NCBI RefSeq assembly: GCF_007858275.1
Contig: NZ_VFEV01000009.1
Location: 1-64,000 of the forward strand
Length of the DNA stretch: 64,000 bases
Direction: 5' to 3'
Source: Pseudomonas proteolytica
GTDB taxonomy: Bacteria > Pseudomonadota > Gammaproteobacteria > Pseudomonadales > Pseudomonadaceae
Shown here: positions 19,246 to 27,981 of the stretch, piece by piece
Position numbering within the stretch: position 1 is the stretch's first letter
Layout: each line of letters opens with the position of its first letter
Position numbers and translations under genes: made by a program
Notes under the pieces: model-generated
The model's database searches: none
The model's input: only the letters and a program-made list of their open reading frames with translations
What the model was told of the DNA's origin: nothing

Positions 19246-19803
19246 TCAGCCCTTGTGCTGTGCGACCCAATGGCCATAGGCATCGATAAACGCTTGCAGG
19301 AACGGTTTGGTTTTCTCCGACAGTTTGCCCGACTCATCGAACGCGCTGCCCGCGCCTCCGAGGTAGGCTTCCGGCTGCTGCATGCAAGGCACATTCAGAA
19401 ACACCAGGGACTGGCGCAAATGATGATTGGCGCCGAAGCCACCAATGGCCCCTGGCGAAACACTGATGACGGCACCAGGCTTGCCGCTCCAGGCGCTCTG
19501 GCCGTAAGGGCGCGAGCCGACATCAATGGCATTTTTCAGGGCTGCCGGCACCGAACGGTTGTATTCAGGGGTGACGAACAGCACTCCATCGGCCGCCGCC
19601 ACCTGCTGGCGGAACGTGGTGTAGGCCGCAGGTGGCGTTGCACCATCAAGGTCTTCGTTATAGAGCGCCAATTCGCCGATTTCGACGATGTTGAGCTTGA
19701 GATTGGCCGGCGCCAACTGTGCCAATGCCAAGGCGACCTTGCGGTTGATCGACTCTTTTCTCAAGCTGCCGACCAGTACGGCAATCGTATAGACCTTGCT
19801 CAT
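19246..19803 (-). CDS. NAD(P)H-dependent FMN reductase (ChrR/azoreductase type)
   Basis: 185-residue flavodoxin-like enzyme that uses NAD(P)H to reduce FMN-bound substrates such as quinones, chromate or azo compounds in the cytoplasm. The FMN phosphate loop is GSLRKESINRK (residues 12-22) and the isoalloxazine contact is the family motif TPEYNRSVP (about residues 78-86). Full length for the family. The gene is single, convergent with the cysI operon. Close relatives include ChrR of P. putida; the physiological substrate here is not determined by sequence. Confidence 0.9.
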   Translation of the reverse strand: MSKVYTIAVLVGSLRKESINRKVALALAQLAPANLKLNIVEIGELALYNEDLDGATPPAAYTTFRQQVAAADGVLFVTPEYNRSVPAALKNAIDVGSRPYGQSAWSGKPGAVISVSPGAIGGFGANHHLRQSLVFLNVPCMQQPEAYLGGAGSAFDESGKLSEKTKPFLQAFIDAYGHWVAQHKG

Positions 19804-20030
19804 GGGGCTTTCCCGACATCTGACTAAAGGAACCTGTAGTTATAGAGCCTTCGCCGGCCTATCACCAGCAGGTTTTGCTCAATCGGCAGCGGTTTGGCCC
19901 CATTGCCGGCTCGTAGGAAAAATAAGCGGAACATCAACGAATAGTATTTTTTTGATGTAGGTAAACTACCCGCCTTAATGACGGTCTACAGAACCGCAAA
20001 TCGGTGTTTTTCTCCAGAGGTTCTAAGCAG

Positions 20031-20255
20031 ATGGCAGCAGTACTTGTCGGACAATTCCATGCTCGTGACGCGGAAGGTCGCGTTTATTCCGTGCATGAAT
20101 TCCAGGAGTCCACCTCGTCAGGCGACGGTTCAGAACCGGTAATTTCCTACAAGCTGGCGATTGGCGACCGGGTCAACAAGGTCGATGAGAACACCTTCGT
20201 TTTGGTTCAGTCGCAGGTATCCCTGACCCGCGAGCCTGAAAACATGCCTGTTTGA
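20031..20255 (+). CDS. small conserved-type protein of unknown function
   Basis: 74 residues from the ATG at 20031, which has an AGAGG site 10 bases upstream. No signal peptide, membrane helix or cysteine. Predicted mostly beta, with a QFHARDAEGRVYSVHEFQ start, a SYKLAIGDRVNKVDENTF segment and an acidic tail. I do not recognise the family. It has its own leader (about 225 bases from the divergent reductase gene) and is followed 92 bases later by a LysR-type gene in the same direction. Confidence 0.75.
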   Translation: MAAVLVGQFHARDAEGRVYSVHEFQESTSSGDGSEPVISYKLAIGDRVNKVDENTFVLVQSQVSLTREPENMPV

Positions 20256-20347
20256 CAAGGCTGTGCCTCCAGGCAGAAGTCATATGAGCGGACTTGGGTT
20301 AGGATTCACCCGGTGAATCCCTTACCTGCTGAACATGGACTTCATGC

Positions 20348-21247
20348 ATGCGTTTACGTCATATCGAAGTGATTCAAGCCATTTTGCAGACCGGACACCT
20401 CGGCACGGCCGCCGAATGGTTGCAACTGGCTGTGTCCGATGTGGACGCTACCCTGAGGGACGCTGAACAACAGTTGGGCTTCATGCTGTTTGCCAGCGTC
20501 CGCGGGCGGTTGCAGGCCACCCGTGAAACCCTGGCCATGCAGGCGCAGATCGCCCACCTTTACGAAGCACTGGAACCCATACAGCGCCTGGCCAGCAGCC
20601 TCAAGCACCACCATGCCCCGCCGCTGCGCACGCTCTGTACCCCGCCTTTGGCCAACCAGCTATTGCCGCAAAGCATCGCGTTGTTGCGCCGCCGCTTCCA
20701 GGACACGCCCTGCAACCTGTCCAGCCAACCGACACGCGACATCGTCAGGAGCCTGCTGCTGCACGAGGCAGACCTGGGGCTGAGCCTGCATGACCCCGAA
20801 CACCCGCAAATCACCAGTACCCTGTTGGGCCAGGGCAAGCTGCAGTTGCTGGCGCCCCATGGCTGGCTCAAGCCACGGCAAAAATACATCGCCCTGCAAG
20901 AACTGGCCGGCCAGGCAATGATCGGCCTGGAGGGACAAGACCCGTTGAGCCAGTTGCTGGACAGCAAGCTACAAGCGCTGCGGCCGTTGCCGGTGATCCA
21001 GACACGGGTGCAGACCTACCAGATGATGCGCAGCATGGTCGAAGCTGGCGAAGGGTTGGCAGTGGTCGACCCCTTCACCGCCAGTGGCGCACGGGAAGCC
21101 GGGCTGGATACTTGCCCATTGTCACCACCGATCCTGGTGAGTTTGTACGGGTTGACGGTCAAGGACAGCAACCCGAGCCCGGCGCTGAATGCGTTGCTGG
21201 AGATTGTCACGCAGAAGGCACAGGCCCTGCTGTCCCCGATCAATTAG
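20348..21247 (+). CDS. LysR-type transcriptional regulator
   Basis: 299 residues. N-terminal winged helix-turn-helix (about 1-60: HIEVIQAILQTGHLGTAAEWLQLAVSDVDATLRDAEQQLGFMLFASVRG) is recognisable but departs from the LysR consensus (AVSDV where AxSR/QPAVS is usual). The rest is the two-lobe effector domain (about 90-290), ending in a helix. The target is not evident: LysR genes are often divergent from their target, but this one is co-directional with the small upstream gene. A REPIN follows the stop. Confidence 0.88.
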   Translation: MRLRHIEVIQAILQTGHLGTAAEWLQLAVSDVDATLRDAEQQLGFMLFASVRGRLQATRETLAMQAQIAHLYEALEPIQRLASSLKHHHAPPLRTLCTPPLANQLLPQSIALLRRRFQDTPCNLSSQPTRDIVRSLLLHEADLGLSLHDPEHPQITSTLLGQGKLQLLAPHGWLKPRQKYIALQELAGQAMIGLEGQDPLSQLLDSKLQALRPLPVIQTRVQTYQMMRSMVEAGEGLAVVDPFTASGAREAGLDTCPLSPPILVSLYGLTVKDSNPSPALNALLEIVTQKAQALLSPIN

Positions 21248-21282
21248 CTGAGAGGGCCTATTGTGGAGTTGTGGGGGCCAGT

Positions 21283-21420
21283 TGTGGCGAGGGGGCTTGT
21301 CCCCCGCTGGGCTGCGCAGCAGCCCCAAATTCTGGCTATGCGGCCAGCCTGATAAACCGCGGCGGTCTTATTGGGGCTGCTGCGCAGCCCAGCGGGGGAC
21401 AAGCCCCCTCTCCACAAAAA
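21283..21420. repeat. REPIN hairpin between the LysR and GNAT genes
   Basis: Two arms of about 45 bases are almost exact reverse complements: GTGGCGAGGGGGCTTGTCCC... with GCTGCGCAGCAGCCCC on the left, and GGGGCTGCTGCGCAGCCC... with GGGGGACAAGCCCCCTCTCCAC on the right. The loop is about 40 bases. It lies in a convergent gap and could act as a transcription barrier. Confidence 0.85.
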
Positions 21421-21457
21421 GCGCCATAAAAGACCCACAGCCACCACCTGCCCTTGG

Positions 21458-22021
21458 TCAGTGGAACAGCCGATACCAGAAAATCGCCACCTCACGGGTC
21501 TGCGGATCAATCCCGCGATAGCGCAGGTGGTCGATGCCGCCCATCACATAGCCGCTGCGTTCGTACAGCCGGCACGCCCCCAGATTATTGTTCTGCGTCT
21601 CCAGCATCATCCCCGGCAGGTTTTTCTTGCGGCTCCAGAATTGCGCAACATCAAGCAAAGCCTTGGCCACGCCATGCCGACGGGCCGGGAGCACCACCGC
21701 CAGTTCATCGACATGGGCAAAACCGTTCCAATTGGTACTGACAACAATATGCCCAACCGGCCGATCATCCAGGTACGCCATGAATACCGCACTGTCGGTG
21801 GCATTGCGGTAACTGGCGAACTCCTCGGGATCGATGCCGTAGCATTTGCGGTACGGCAATATCTGCTCCACCGCCCACTGGTCAACAGGCTTGCCCAGCT
21901 CCGGCGTGCCATATGTGCACACCTCGAAGCTGAAATCATTGCCCCACACGTAGGCGTCAAATCCCTCGTCGGCGACTCGCACACTGAGCCCCGGGTACTT
22001 CGGATTCATTACAGCTTGCAT
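21458..22021 (-). CDS. GNAT family N-acetyltransferase
   Basis: 187 residues from the ATG at 22021, which has a TAAGGA site 5 bases upstream; two other in-frame ATGs lie within 12 bases on either side. The GNAT acetyl-CoA loop region is visible as LAVVLPARRHGVAKALLDVA and the C-terminal LETQNNNLGACRLYERSGYVMGG. It follows ldcA in the same direction, its start nine bases beyond the ldcA stop, so the two form one operon. That makes an amine or amino acid (lysine, cadaverine) a reasonable guess for substrate, but this is inference. Confidence 0.85.
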   Translation of the reverse strand: MQAVMNPKYPGLSVRVADEGFDAYVWGNDFSFEVCTYGTPELGKPVDQWAVEQILPYRKCYGIDPEEFASYRNATDSAVFMAYLDDRPVGHIVVSTNWNGFAHVDELAVVLPARRHGVAKALLDVAQFWSRKKNLPGMMLETQNNNLGACRLYERSGYVMGGIDHLRYRGIDPQTREVAIFWYRLFH

Positions 22022-22029
22022 AACCATCC

Positions 22030-24285
22030 TTAACACTTGATGCAATCGACGGTGTAACAACGACCGTTGCCGTCGTCTTCGTGTTGTAAGCCATGCACAT
22101 CGGCGACAAACCCAGGGAAACTGCTATCAAACTCCCGGGCGAAGGCCAGGTAGTCGATGATCGAGCGCGTCGATTCGGTAAAGCGCTCCCCCGGCATGAT
22201 CAGCGGAATGCCGGGCGGATAAGGCACCAGCATCACGGCAGCGATACGCCCTGGCAAGGCGTCGATGGACACCGCCTCGACTTCGCCGCGCACCAACTGG
22301 TCATAGGCATCGGCCGGTTTCATGGCAATCTCCGGCAGCACCGTGTACATGCGTTTGAGGTGTTTGGCCGTGGCGTTGCTGCGATAGCAGCCGTGCAACT
22401 GGTCGCACAAGTCCTGCAAACCCATGCCCTGGTAGCGCGCCGGGCCTTGCTGGAACACCGACGGCAGGCAACTGGCCAGGCTGGTATTGGCGTCGTAACT
22501 GCGCTTGAACTCCAACAATTCGGTGAGCAGGGTACTCCACTTGCCTTTGGTAATGCCCATGGAGAACAGCACCAGGAACGAATACAGCCCGGTTTTTTCC
22601 ACCACCAGGCCGCGTTCCCAGAGGAATTTGCTGACCACCGCCGCCGGAATTCCGCAATCGCTTAACGCGCCACCCGCGGTCAGGCCGGGCATGACCAGGG
22701 TGACCTTGATCGGGTCGAGCAATACATAGTCCTCGGCAATATCGCCAAAACCATGCCAATCAGCCTCGGGCTGCAGCAACCAGTCAGCCGTCGCCACCCG
22801 GTCGATACCCGCCACCGAAGGCGGTTGCCAGATGGAAAACCACCAATCATCGGCGGCGATATGCTGGCGCAGATTGGCCAGGGCGCGGCGAAAGCTCAAG
22901 GCTTCATCGAACATTTCCTGAAGCAACGAACGCCCGGCGGGCCCTTCCATCATGGCCGACGCCACGTCCAGCGAGGCGATGATGCTGTACTGCGGCGAGG
23001 TGGAGATGTGCATCATGAACGCCTCATTGAAGCGATCACGATCCAGCTGCCGAGCGCCGCCGTCCTGGACATGGATCATCGAGGCCTGGCTGAACGCGGC
23101 CAGCAGCTTGTGGGTCGAGTGCGTGGTGAATACCAGCGGGCTGTCGGGCGTACGCGAGGTCCCCATGCCATAGCGCCCGGCGAAAAACTCGTGGAAGGCC
23201 GCGTAGGCGTACCAGGCTTCGTCAAAGTGCAGCACTTCTACACTGTTGCCCAATTGCTGCTTGATCAGCTCGGCGTTGTAACACAACCCGTCATAGGTCG
23301 AGTTGGTCACCACGGCCAACTTGACCTTGGGTTCGCGGCCACGGGTCAACGGGCTGGCCTCGATCTTCGCGCGAATCGATTCGCGGCTGAACTCAGTCAG
23401 TGGGATGGGGCCGATGATCCCCAGTTCATTGCGCTCTGGGCACAAGTACAGTGGGATCGCCCCAGTCATGATGATCGAGTGCAATACCGACTTGTGGCAG
23501 TTGCGGTCCACCAGCACTAGGTCATCGCGCCCGACCATAGAGTGCCAGACGATCTTGTTGGCCGTGGAGGTGCCGTTGATCACAAAAAAGGTATGGTCGG
23601 CGCCAAAGTTACGCGCCGCGCGGGCTTCGGCTTCAGCCAAGGGGCCGGTGTGATCCAGCAGCGAACCCAGCTCCGGCACTGACACCGACAAGTCCGAGCG
23701 CAGGGTGTTTTCCCCGAAAAACTGATGAAACGCCTGCCCCACCGGGCTTTTACGATAGGCAACGCCGCCGCCGTGACCGGGGGTATGCCAGGAATAATTG
23801 GAGTCGGCGGTGTGTTGTACCAGGGCCTTGAAGAAGGGCGGCAACAGGCCATCGAGATAGGTACGCGCCGCGCGGGCCACCTGCCTGGCCAGGAACGGCA
23901 CCGTGTCTTCGAACAGATAGAGAATACCGCGCAGTTGGTTGAGCTCGCTCATGGCATCGGCCGGGGCGTTTTCCAGGGTGACTTGCTCGCCCAGGGCAAA
24001 GATCGGCAGGTTAGGTGCACGCAGGCGCGCCAGGCGGATCAGTTCCACGATGTTCTGCAGCAAATGGGTATTTTCCCCGGCGCCTTCGGCGGCGATCAGC
24101 ATGCACGCCAGGCCATGGTGGGTCGAGGCCACCAAGCGGCCCTCGGCGTAATCCATGGCGGAAAAGATGCTGAAACCCTCTTGCTCCAACTCCCGGGCGA
24201 TCCCCCGGACCCGATCACCGGCGACGGTGTCGGCCTTGATGTCGCGATGCACGATCAGGATGGGGAACTTCAGGTCTTTGTACAT
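22030..24285 (-). CDS. ldcA: lysine decarboxylase LdcA (Orn/Lys/Arg decarboxylase family)
   Basis: 751 residues: N-terminal response-regulator-like wing (1-130), PLP-dependent aspartate-aminotransferase-fold core (about 150-600) and C-terminal domain. PLP binds Lys393 in the THSTHKLL motif; the HTPGHGGG segment near residue 165 is the family hallmark. The length equals that of P. aeruginosa LdcA, which makes cadaverine from lysine in the ArgR-linked lysine catabolic route, and the gene neighbourhood (dnaQ-rnhA-gloB-mltD) is the same, so LdcA is preferred over biosynthetic arginine or ornithine decarboxylases. The GNAT gene follows in the operon. Confidence 0.92.
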   Translation of the reverse strand: MYKDLKFPILIVHRDIKADTVAGDRVRGIARELEQEGFSIFSAMDYAEGRLVASTHHGLACMLIAAEGAGENTHLLQNIVELIRLARLRAPNLPIFALGEQVTLENAPADAMSELNQLRGILYLFEDTVPFLARQVARAARTYLDGLLPPFFKALVQHTADSNYSWHTPGHGGGVAYRKSPVGQAFHQFFGENTLRSDLSVSVPELGSLLDHTGPLAEAEARAARNFGADHTFFVINGTSTANKIVWHSMVGRDDLVLVDRNCHKSVLHSIIMTGAIPLYLCPERNELGIIGPIPLTEFSRESIRAKIEASPLTRGREPKVKLAVVTNSTYDGLCYNAELIKQQLGNSVEVLHFDEAWYAYAAFHEFFAGRYGMGTSRTPDSPLVFTTHSTHKLLAAFSQASMIHVQDGGARQLDRDRFNEAFMMHISTSPQYSIIASLDVASAMMEGPAGRSLLQEMFDEALSFRRALANLRQHIAADDWWFSIWQPPSVAGIDRVATADWLLQPEADWHGFGDIAEDYVLLDPIKVTLVMPGLTAGGALSDCGIPAAVVSKFLWERGLVVEKTGLYSFLVLFSMGITKGKWSTLLTELLEFKRSYDANTSLASCLPSVFQQGPARYQGMGLQDLCDQLHGCYRSNATAKHLKRMYTVLPEIAMKPADAYDQLVRGEVEAVSIDALPGRIAAVMLVPYPPGIPLIMPGERFTESTRSIIDYLAFAREFDSSFPGFVADVHGLQHEDDGNGRCYTVDCIKC

Positions 24286-24377
24286 GAGGGCTTGGCGTCC
24301 TGAGGGCGATGTACTCAGGGTAGAAGCTGGGAGCGAATGTGGCGAATGAAGATAATAAGTAATGTAGGAATGGGCTT

Positions 24378-24462
24378 GTGTGGGCTTGTCCGCGATGGCG
24401 GTGGGTCAGTAAGGAATGCGCTGACTGTCACACCGCAATCGCGGGCAAGCCCGCTCCCACAG
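24378..24462. repeat. REP-type inverted repeat between dnaQ and ldcA
   Basis: Arms TGTGGGCTTGTCCGCGATGGCGGTG and CACCGCAATCGCGGGCAAGC...CCCACAG pair with some mismatches around a 30-base loop. It occupies the 189-base gap downstream of dnaQ and upstream of ldcA; the dnaQ transcript would run through it. Confidence 0.75.
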
Positions 24463-24474
24463 TTTTGACCGCGA

Positions 24475-25221
24475 TTATTGCTGGGTCAGTTGGGTCCACA
24501 ACGCCGGCGCACCCGCCGATTTGGCGATCGCCTCCAGGCGTGCCGCGTGCTCGGCCATGTCCTGCTCGCTGGCGCGGATGATCGCGGTGGGCTTACGGTC
24601 AGCCGGCAGGCGGCGGATTTCCGAAGGCCGGTTGCCCGAGCCTTCTGCCGAGCCGTTGCCATCGGAGGCGTTGCCGGCCAGGGACAGGCTGGTCTGCCCA
24701 CCGGTCATGGTCAGGTAGACGTCCGCCAGAATCTCGGAGTCGAGCAAGGCGCCGTGCAGTTCACGGCCTGAGTTGTCGACGCCATAGCGCTTGCACAAGG
24801 CGTCGAGGCTGTTGCGCTGGCCCGGATGGCGCTCGCGGGCCATCATCAGGGTATCGAGGATCGAGCAGTGACGGGTGATGTCCGCGCGATCCGTCTGGCC
24901 CATCAGGGCGAATTCGTTGTTGATGAAGCCAACGTCGAAAGCCGCGTTGTGGATGATCAACTGCGCGCCGTTGATGAACTCGAAAAACTCATCGGCAACT
25001 TCCGCAAAGCGCGGCTTGCCGACCAGGAATTCGTTGGTGATGCCGTGGACGCCAATGGCGCCTTCGTCACTTTCCCGGTCCGGTTGCAGGTACACGTGGA
25101 AATGGCGACCCGTGAGGCGACGACCCATCAGTTCGACACAGCCGATTTCAATGATCCGGTGGCCATCGGTCACCGGCATGCCGGTGGTTTCGGTATCGAG
25201 TACAACAGATCGGATGGCCAT
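24475..25221 (-). CDS. dnaQ: DNA polymerase III epsilon subunit (3'-5' proofreading exonuclease)
   Basis: 248 residues. DEDDh exonuclease: motif I LDTETTG with Asp9 and Glu11, HNAAFD motif in the middle and the C-terminal LHGALLDSEILADVYL with the HxxxxD pair. Residues beyond about 185 form the linker and the segment that binds the polymerase alpha subunit. It edits misincorporated nucleotides during replication. It is divergent from the DUF2388 gene; rnhA lies beyond that gene on the same strand as dnaQ. In PAO1 memory the two are also neighbours. Confidence 0.95.
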   Translation of the reverse strand: MAIRSVVLDTETTGMPVTDGHRIIEIGCVELMGRRLTGRHFHVYLQPDRESDEGAIGVHGITNEFLVGKPRFAEVADEFFEFINGAQLIIHNAAFDVGFINNEFALMGQTDRADITRHCSILDTLMMARERHPGQRNSLDALCKRYGVDNSGRELHGALLDSEILADVYLTMTGGQTSLSLAGNASDGNGSAEGSGNRPSEIRRLPADRKPTAIIRASEQDMAEHAARLEAIAKSAGAPALWTQLTQQ

Positions 25222-25415
25222 CAGGGTTCAGCTCTCAACGGTGTGTGTATTTCAAGGGGCGGGATATTAACACGCTCTATACCCGACGCGCCCCACGGCG
25301 GAGCGCCATGCCCCCTCGCCCAACAGTTTTTAACAAGGTTTAGCAAAGCTTGCGCAGTTTGCCATCACGCCCTTTGGTAGCCTGCGCCGCTCTTTACTAT
25401 GCGTAAAAACTACCC

Positions 25416-25721
25416 ATGTCCACACCAAACTACCTGCTCGCCCTGTGCCTGATCAGTGCCGCCAATGCCCAGGCCACCAGCTTTGTGATGACCACGGATG
25501 CGCTGGTCAGCCTGTCGATGAGTGCCACCAAGGGCACCAGCAGCAGTTTCAAGGATGACAAAATCGTATTGGCGGCAAAGGACGATGCGGCGGCTTACGT
25601 CGCAAGCGGGGGTGAAATACACGGTGCGCGGCTGGAGTCTGCATTGCTGCACATCCGCCGCACTTTGCCGGCGTTGCGCGAGACGGACGGGCAACTCGCC
25701 TGCGCAATGCTGGCGCTGTAA
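25416..25721 (+). CDS. DUF2388 family exported protein
   Basis: 101 residues with a signal peptide (hydrophobic residues 7-16, cut near ANA-QA at about 19). The mature part carries the family pattern SFVMTTDALVSLSMSATKGT followed by FKDDKIVLAAKDDAAAYVAS, and a helical C-terminus with one Cys. DUF2388 proteins are short Pseudomonas-specific periplasmic proteins of unknown function and often occur in several copies. It is flanked by dnaQ (divergent) and rnhA (convergent), 32 bases from the rnhA stop. Confidence 0.85.
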   Translation: MSTPNYLLALCLISAANAQATSFVMTTDALVSLSMSATKGTSSSFKDDKIVLAAKDDAAAYVASGGEIHGARLESALLHIRRTLPALRETDGQLACAMLAL

Positions 25722-25753
25722 CTTCCAGCCCCCCGGCGAGGCGATGGGGAGCT

Positions 25754-26206
25754 TCAGCTCTGTTTGTACCCGCGCACTTCATCCACGCCACGATTGGCCA
25801 ACTGGTCTGCGCGCTCGTTGCCGGGGTGGCCGATGTGCCCGCGCACCCATTTCCAGGTGATGTTGTGGCGGTTGCACTGCTCATCCAGCAACTGCCACAG
25901 GTCAGCGTTCTTCACCGGCTCCTTGGCGGCGGTTTTCCAGCCGCGCTTTTTCCAGTTGACCATCCACTCGTTGATGCCCTTCATGACGTATTGCGAGTCC
26001 GTCACCAGTAATACATCGCAACGGCGCTTGAGCTCTTCGAGGCCGCGAATCGCGCCCATCAGCTCCATGCGGTTATTGGTGGTGTTGACTTCGCCGCCCC
26101 ACAACTCCTTCTCCACCCCCTTGCACACCAGCAAGGCGCCCCAGCCCCCGGGGCCAGGGTTGCCCTTGCAGGCGCCGTCGGTAAAGAGTTCTACGCTATC
26201 GGTCAT
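25754..26206 (-). CDS. rnhA: ribonuclease HI
   Basis: 150 residues from the ATG at 26206; an upstream in-frame ATG at 26221 would add five residues, and neither has a strong ribosome site, so the start rests on family length. Cleaves the RNA strand of RNA-DNA hybrids. The four metal ligands are present: Asp in [11 protein letters not shown], Glu in NRMELMG, Asp in VTDSQYV and Asp in GNERADQLA. The downstream neighbour of the methyltransferase gene on the same strand, 86 bases apart. Confidence 0.94.
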   Translation of the reverse strand: MTDSVELFTDGACKGNPGPGGWGALLVCKGVEKELWGGEVNTTNNRMELMGAIRGLEELKRRCDVLLVTDSQYVMKGINEWMVNWKKRGWKTAAKEPVKNADLWQLLDEQCNRHNITWKWVRGHIGHPGNERADQLANRGVDEVRGYKQS

Positions 26207-26291
26207 TACGCTATCCATCAAAGCGGGTTACCGGCAATCGACCGGCAGTTCCCGAGGTCGAACACGGCGACCTGAATTCGAAAAAAATGAT

Positions 26292-27050
26292 TTATGGCTC
26301 GCTGGAGCGACGGTTGACCTTGGCCAGGGGCATCGGCACCAGTTTACCCATGGGCTCGCGCCTCACCTGGCTCACCGGCCGCAGCCCGACCACGATCTTG
26401 CGGGCTACCAACAGGTAGAAACCGCCACCGGACAACTGCCATGCGCCGGCCCGGCGCTCCCAGCCAGCCAGGCGGCCCTGCCACTTGGGCGAGGCAAGCG
26501 GCGGACGATAGCACCCGAAGCGGCGTTTCTCCAGCGCGAAGCCCAGCAGGTTCAACCAGTCGCTGACCCGCGAGGGCGAGATGCAGCGGGCCTGGCGCAG
26601 CGCATCATGGGCAAAGACGTGCCGCAGGCCCCACGAACTCCAGGGGTTGATGCCAACGATCAATAAATGCCCGCCTGGGCGCACGGCGCTGGCCGCTTCA
26701 CGCAACAAACCATGGGGCGACAGGCAGAAATCCAGGCCATGCTGCATCACCACCACATCGGCGGCATGCTCGCTCAAAGGCCACGCCTGCTCTTCACAGA
26801 CAATCTCGACCCCCGGCAACGGCGCACCCAGGCGCACATTGCGCTGCACCTGGGGTGCGGGCGGTGGGGTCTGGGCCGAAGGGCCGTAGTGCACCAAGTA
26901 ACCGCCAAAGAAGCGTTCCAGCTCTTCTTCGAGCATAAGCCGCTCTTGTTCCAGCAGAAATTGCCCGATCGGCCCGGACAGCCACTCACGGGCTGCGCTG
27001 ATCAGGGCCAGCCACTCAGGATCGGCCTGGGCGAACGCTTTATCAGTCAT
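26292..27050 (-). CDS. class I SAM-dependent methyltransferase
   Basis: 252 residues from the ATG at 27050 (GGAG 6 bases upstream); the longer frame would need a TTG. The Rossmann-like core is incomplete at motif I but shows the typical later strands: [19 protein letters not shown] and [23 protein letters not shown], as in Methyltransf_11 proteins. The equivalent gene sits in the same place, divergent from gloB, in P. aeruginosa. The substrate is unknown. The C-terminal 40 residues are basic. Confidence 0.85.
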   Translation of the reverse strand: MTDKAFAQADPEWLALISAAREWLSGPIGQFLLEQERLMLEEELERFFGGYLVHYGPSAQTPPPAPQVQRNVRLGAPLPGVEIVCEEQAWPLSEHAADVVVMQHGLDFCLSPHGLLREAASAVRPGGHLLIVGINPWSSWGLRHVFAHDALRQARCISPSRVSDWLNLLGFALEKRRFGCYRPPLASPKWQGRLAGWERRAGAWQLSGGGFYLLVARKIVVGLRPVSQVRREPMGKLVPMPLAKVNRRSSEP

Positions 27051-27115
27051 TGCATTCTCCAACTCGCCAAGACGTTCTAAGATGCACCAATGTGTTCAGC
27101 TTGGCGAATAGAAGA

Positions 27116-27883
27116 ATGATACAGATCAGTGCCCTGCCCGCCTTCACCGATAACTACATCTGGTTGTTACAAGATCATCGCAGCCATCGCTGCGCGGTGG
27201 TTGACCCCGGTGATGCCGCGCCCGTACTGGCGTGGCTTGCGCAGCACCCCGGCTGGACCCTCAGCGACATCCTGGTGACCCATCATCACCCAGACCACGT
27301 CGGCGGTGTGGAGCAACTCAAGCAGGCCTCGGGCGCCACGGTCTATGGCCCGGCCAACGAAAAGATCCCGGCCCGTAACGTCGCGCTCCACGATAACGAC
27401 CGTATCGAGGTACTGGGCTGGAACCTCCAGGTGTTGGCCGTGCCCGGACATACCCTGGGACATATAGCTTTTTATCATCATGGCTTGCTGTTCTGCGGCG
27501 ACACCCTGTTCGCCGCCGGTTGCGGGCGTTTGTTCGAGGGCACGCCAGAGCAGATGTATCACTCCCTGGAACGCCTGGCCGCCCTGCCCGCCGACACGCT
27601 GGTCTACTGCACCCACGAATACACACAAAGCAACCTGCGCTTTGCCCAGGCAGTGGAGCCGGATAACGCCGATATAGCCGAACGAGTGGCAAAGGTCAGC
27701 GAGCTGCGGGCAGGCGGCAAGATGACATTACCTTCGACCTTGGCCCTGGAAAAGTTGACTAACCCTTTTCTGCGCACCGCTGAAACATCCGTTAAACAAA
27801 AAGCGGACCAGCGGAATGGCCGCGACAACCGCTCTGGGAGCGAGGTGTTTGCTAGCTTGCGCGCTTGGAAAGATACGTTCTAA
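27116..27883 (+). CDS. gloB: hydroxyacylglutathione hydrolase (glyoxalase II)
   Basis: 255 residues from the ATG at 27116. Hydrolyses S-lactoylglutathione to D-lactate and glutathione in methylglyoxal detoxification. Binuclear metal site: THHHPDH (His56, His58, Asp60, His61), the PGHT motif and the later FCGDTLF and CTHEYT motifs; the C-terminal HAGH domain is present, ending in [11 protein letters not shown]. Divergent from the methyltransferase gene, followed in the same direction by mltD. Confidence 0.96.
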   Translation: MIQISALPAFTDNYIWLLQDHRSHRCAVVDPGDAAPVLAWLAQHPGWTLSDILVTHHHPDHVGGVEQLKQASGATVYGPANEKIPARNVALHDNDRIEVLGWNLQVLAVPGHTLGHIAFYHHGLLFCGDTLFAAGCGRLFEGTPEQMYHSLERLAALPADTLVYCTHEYTQSNLRFAQAVEPDNADIAERVAKVSELRAGGKMTLPSTLALEKLTNPFLRTAETSVKQKADQRNGRDNRSGSEVFASLRAWKDTF

Positions 27884-27981
27884 GCAGAGAGGTTCTGGTA
27901 CGAAATTTCTGAATGGTTGACCGGAACCAAAGCGCTTTCTAGAATCGCCCGACATTTTTGCCCGGAACTAACTTCCAGCCA

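Noticed and set aside
24155..24349. Short plus-strand frame over the 5' end of ldcA
   Set aside because: Overlaps a clear gene on the other strand; no domain.
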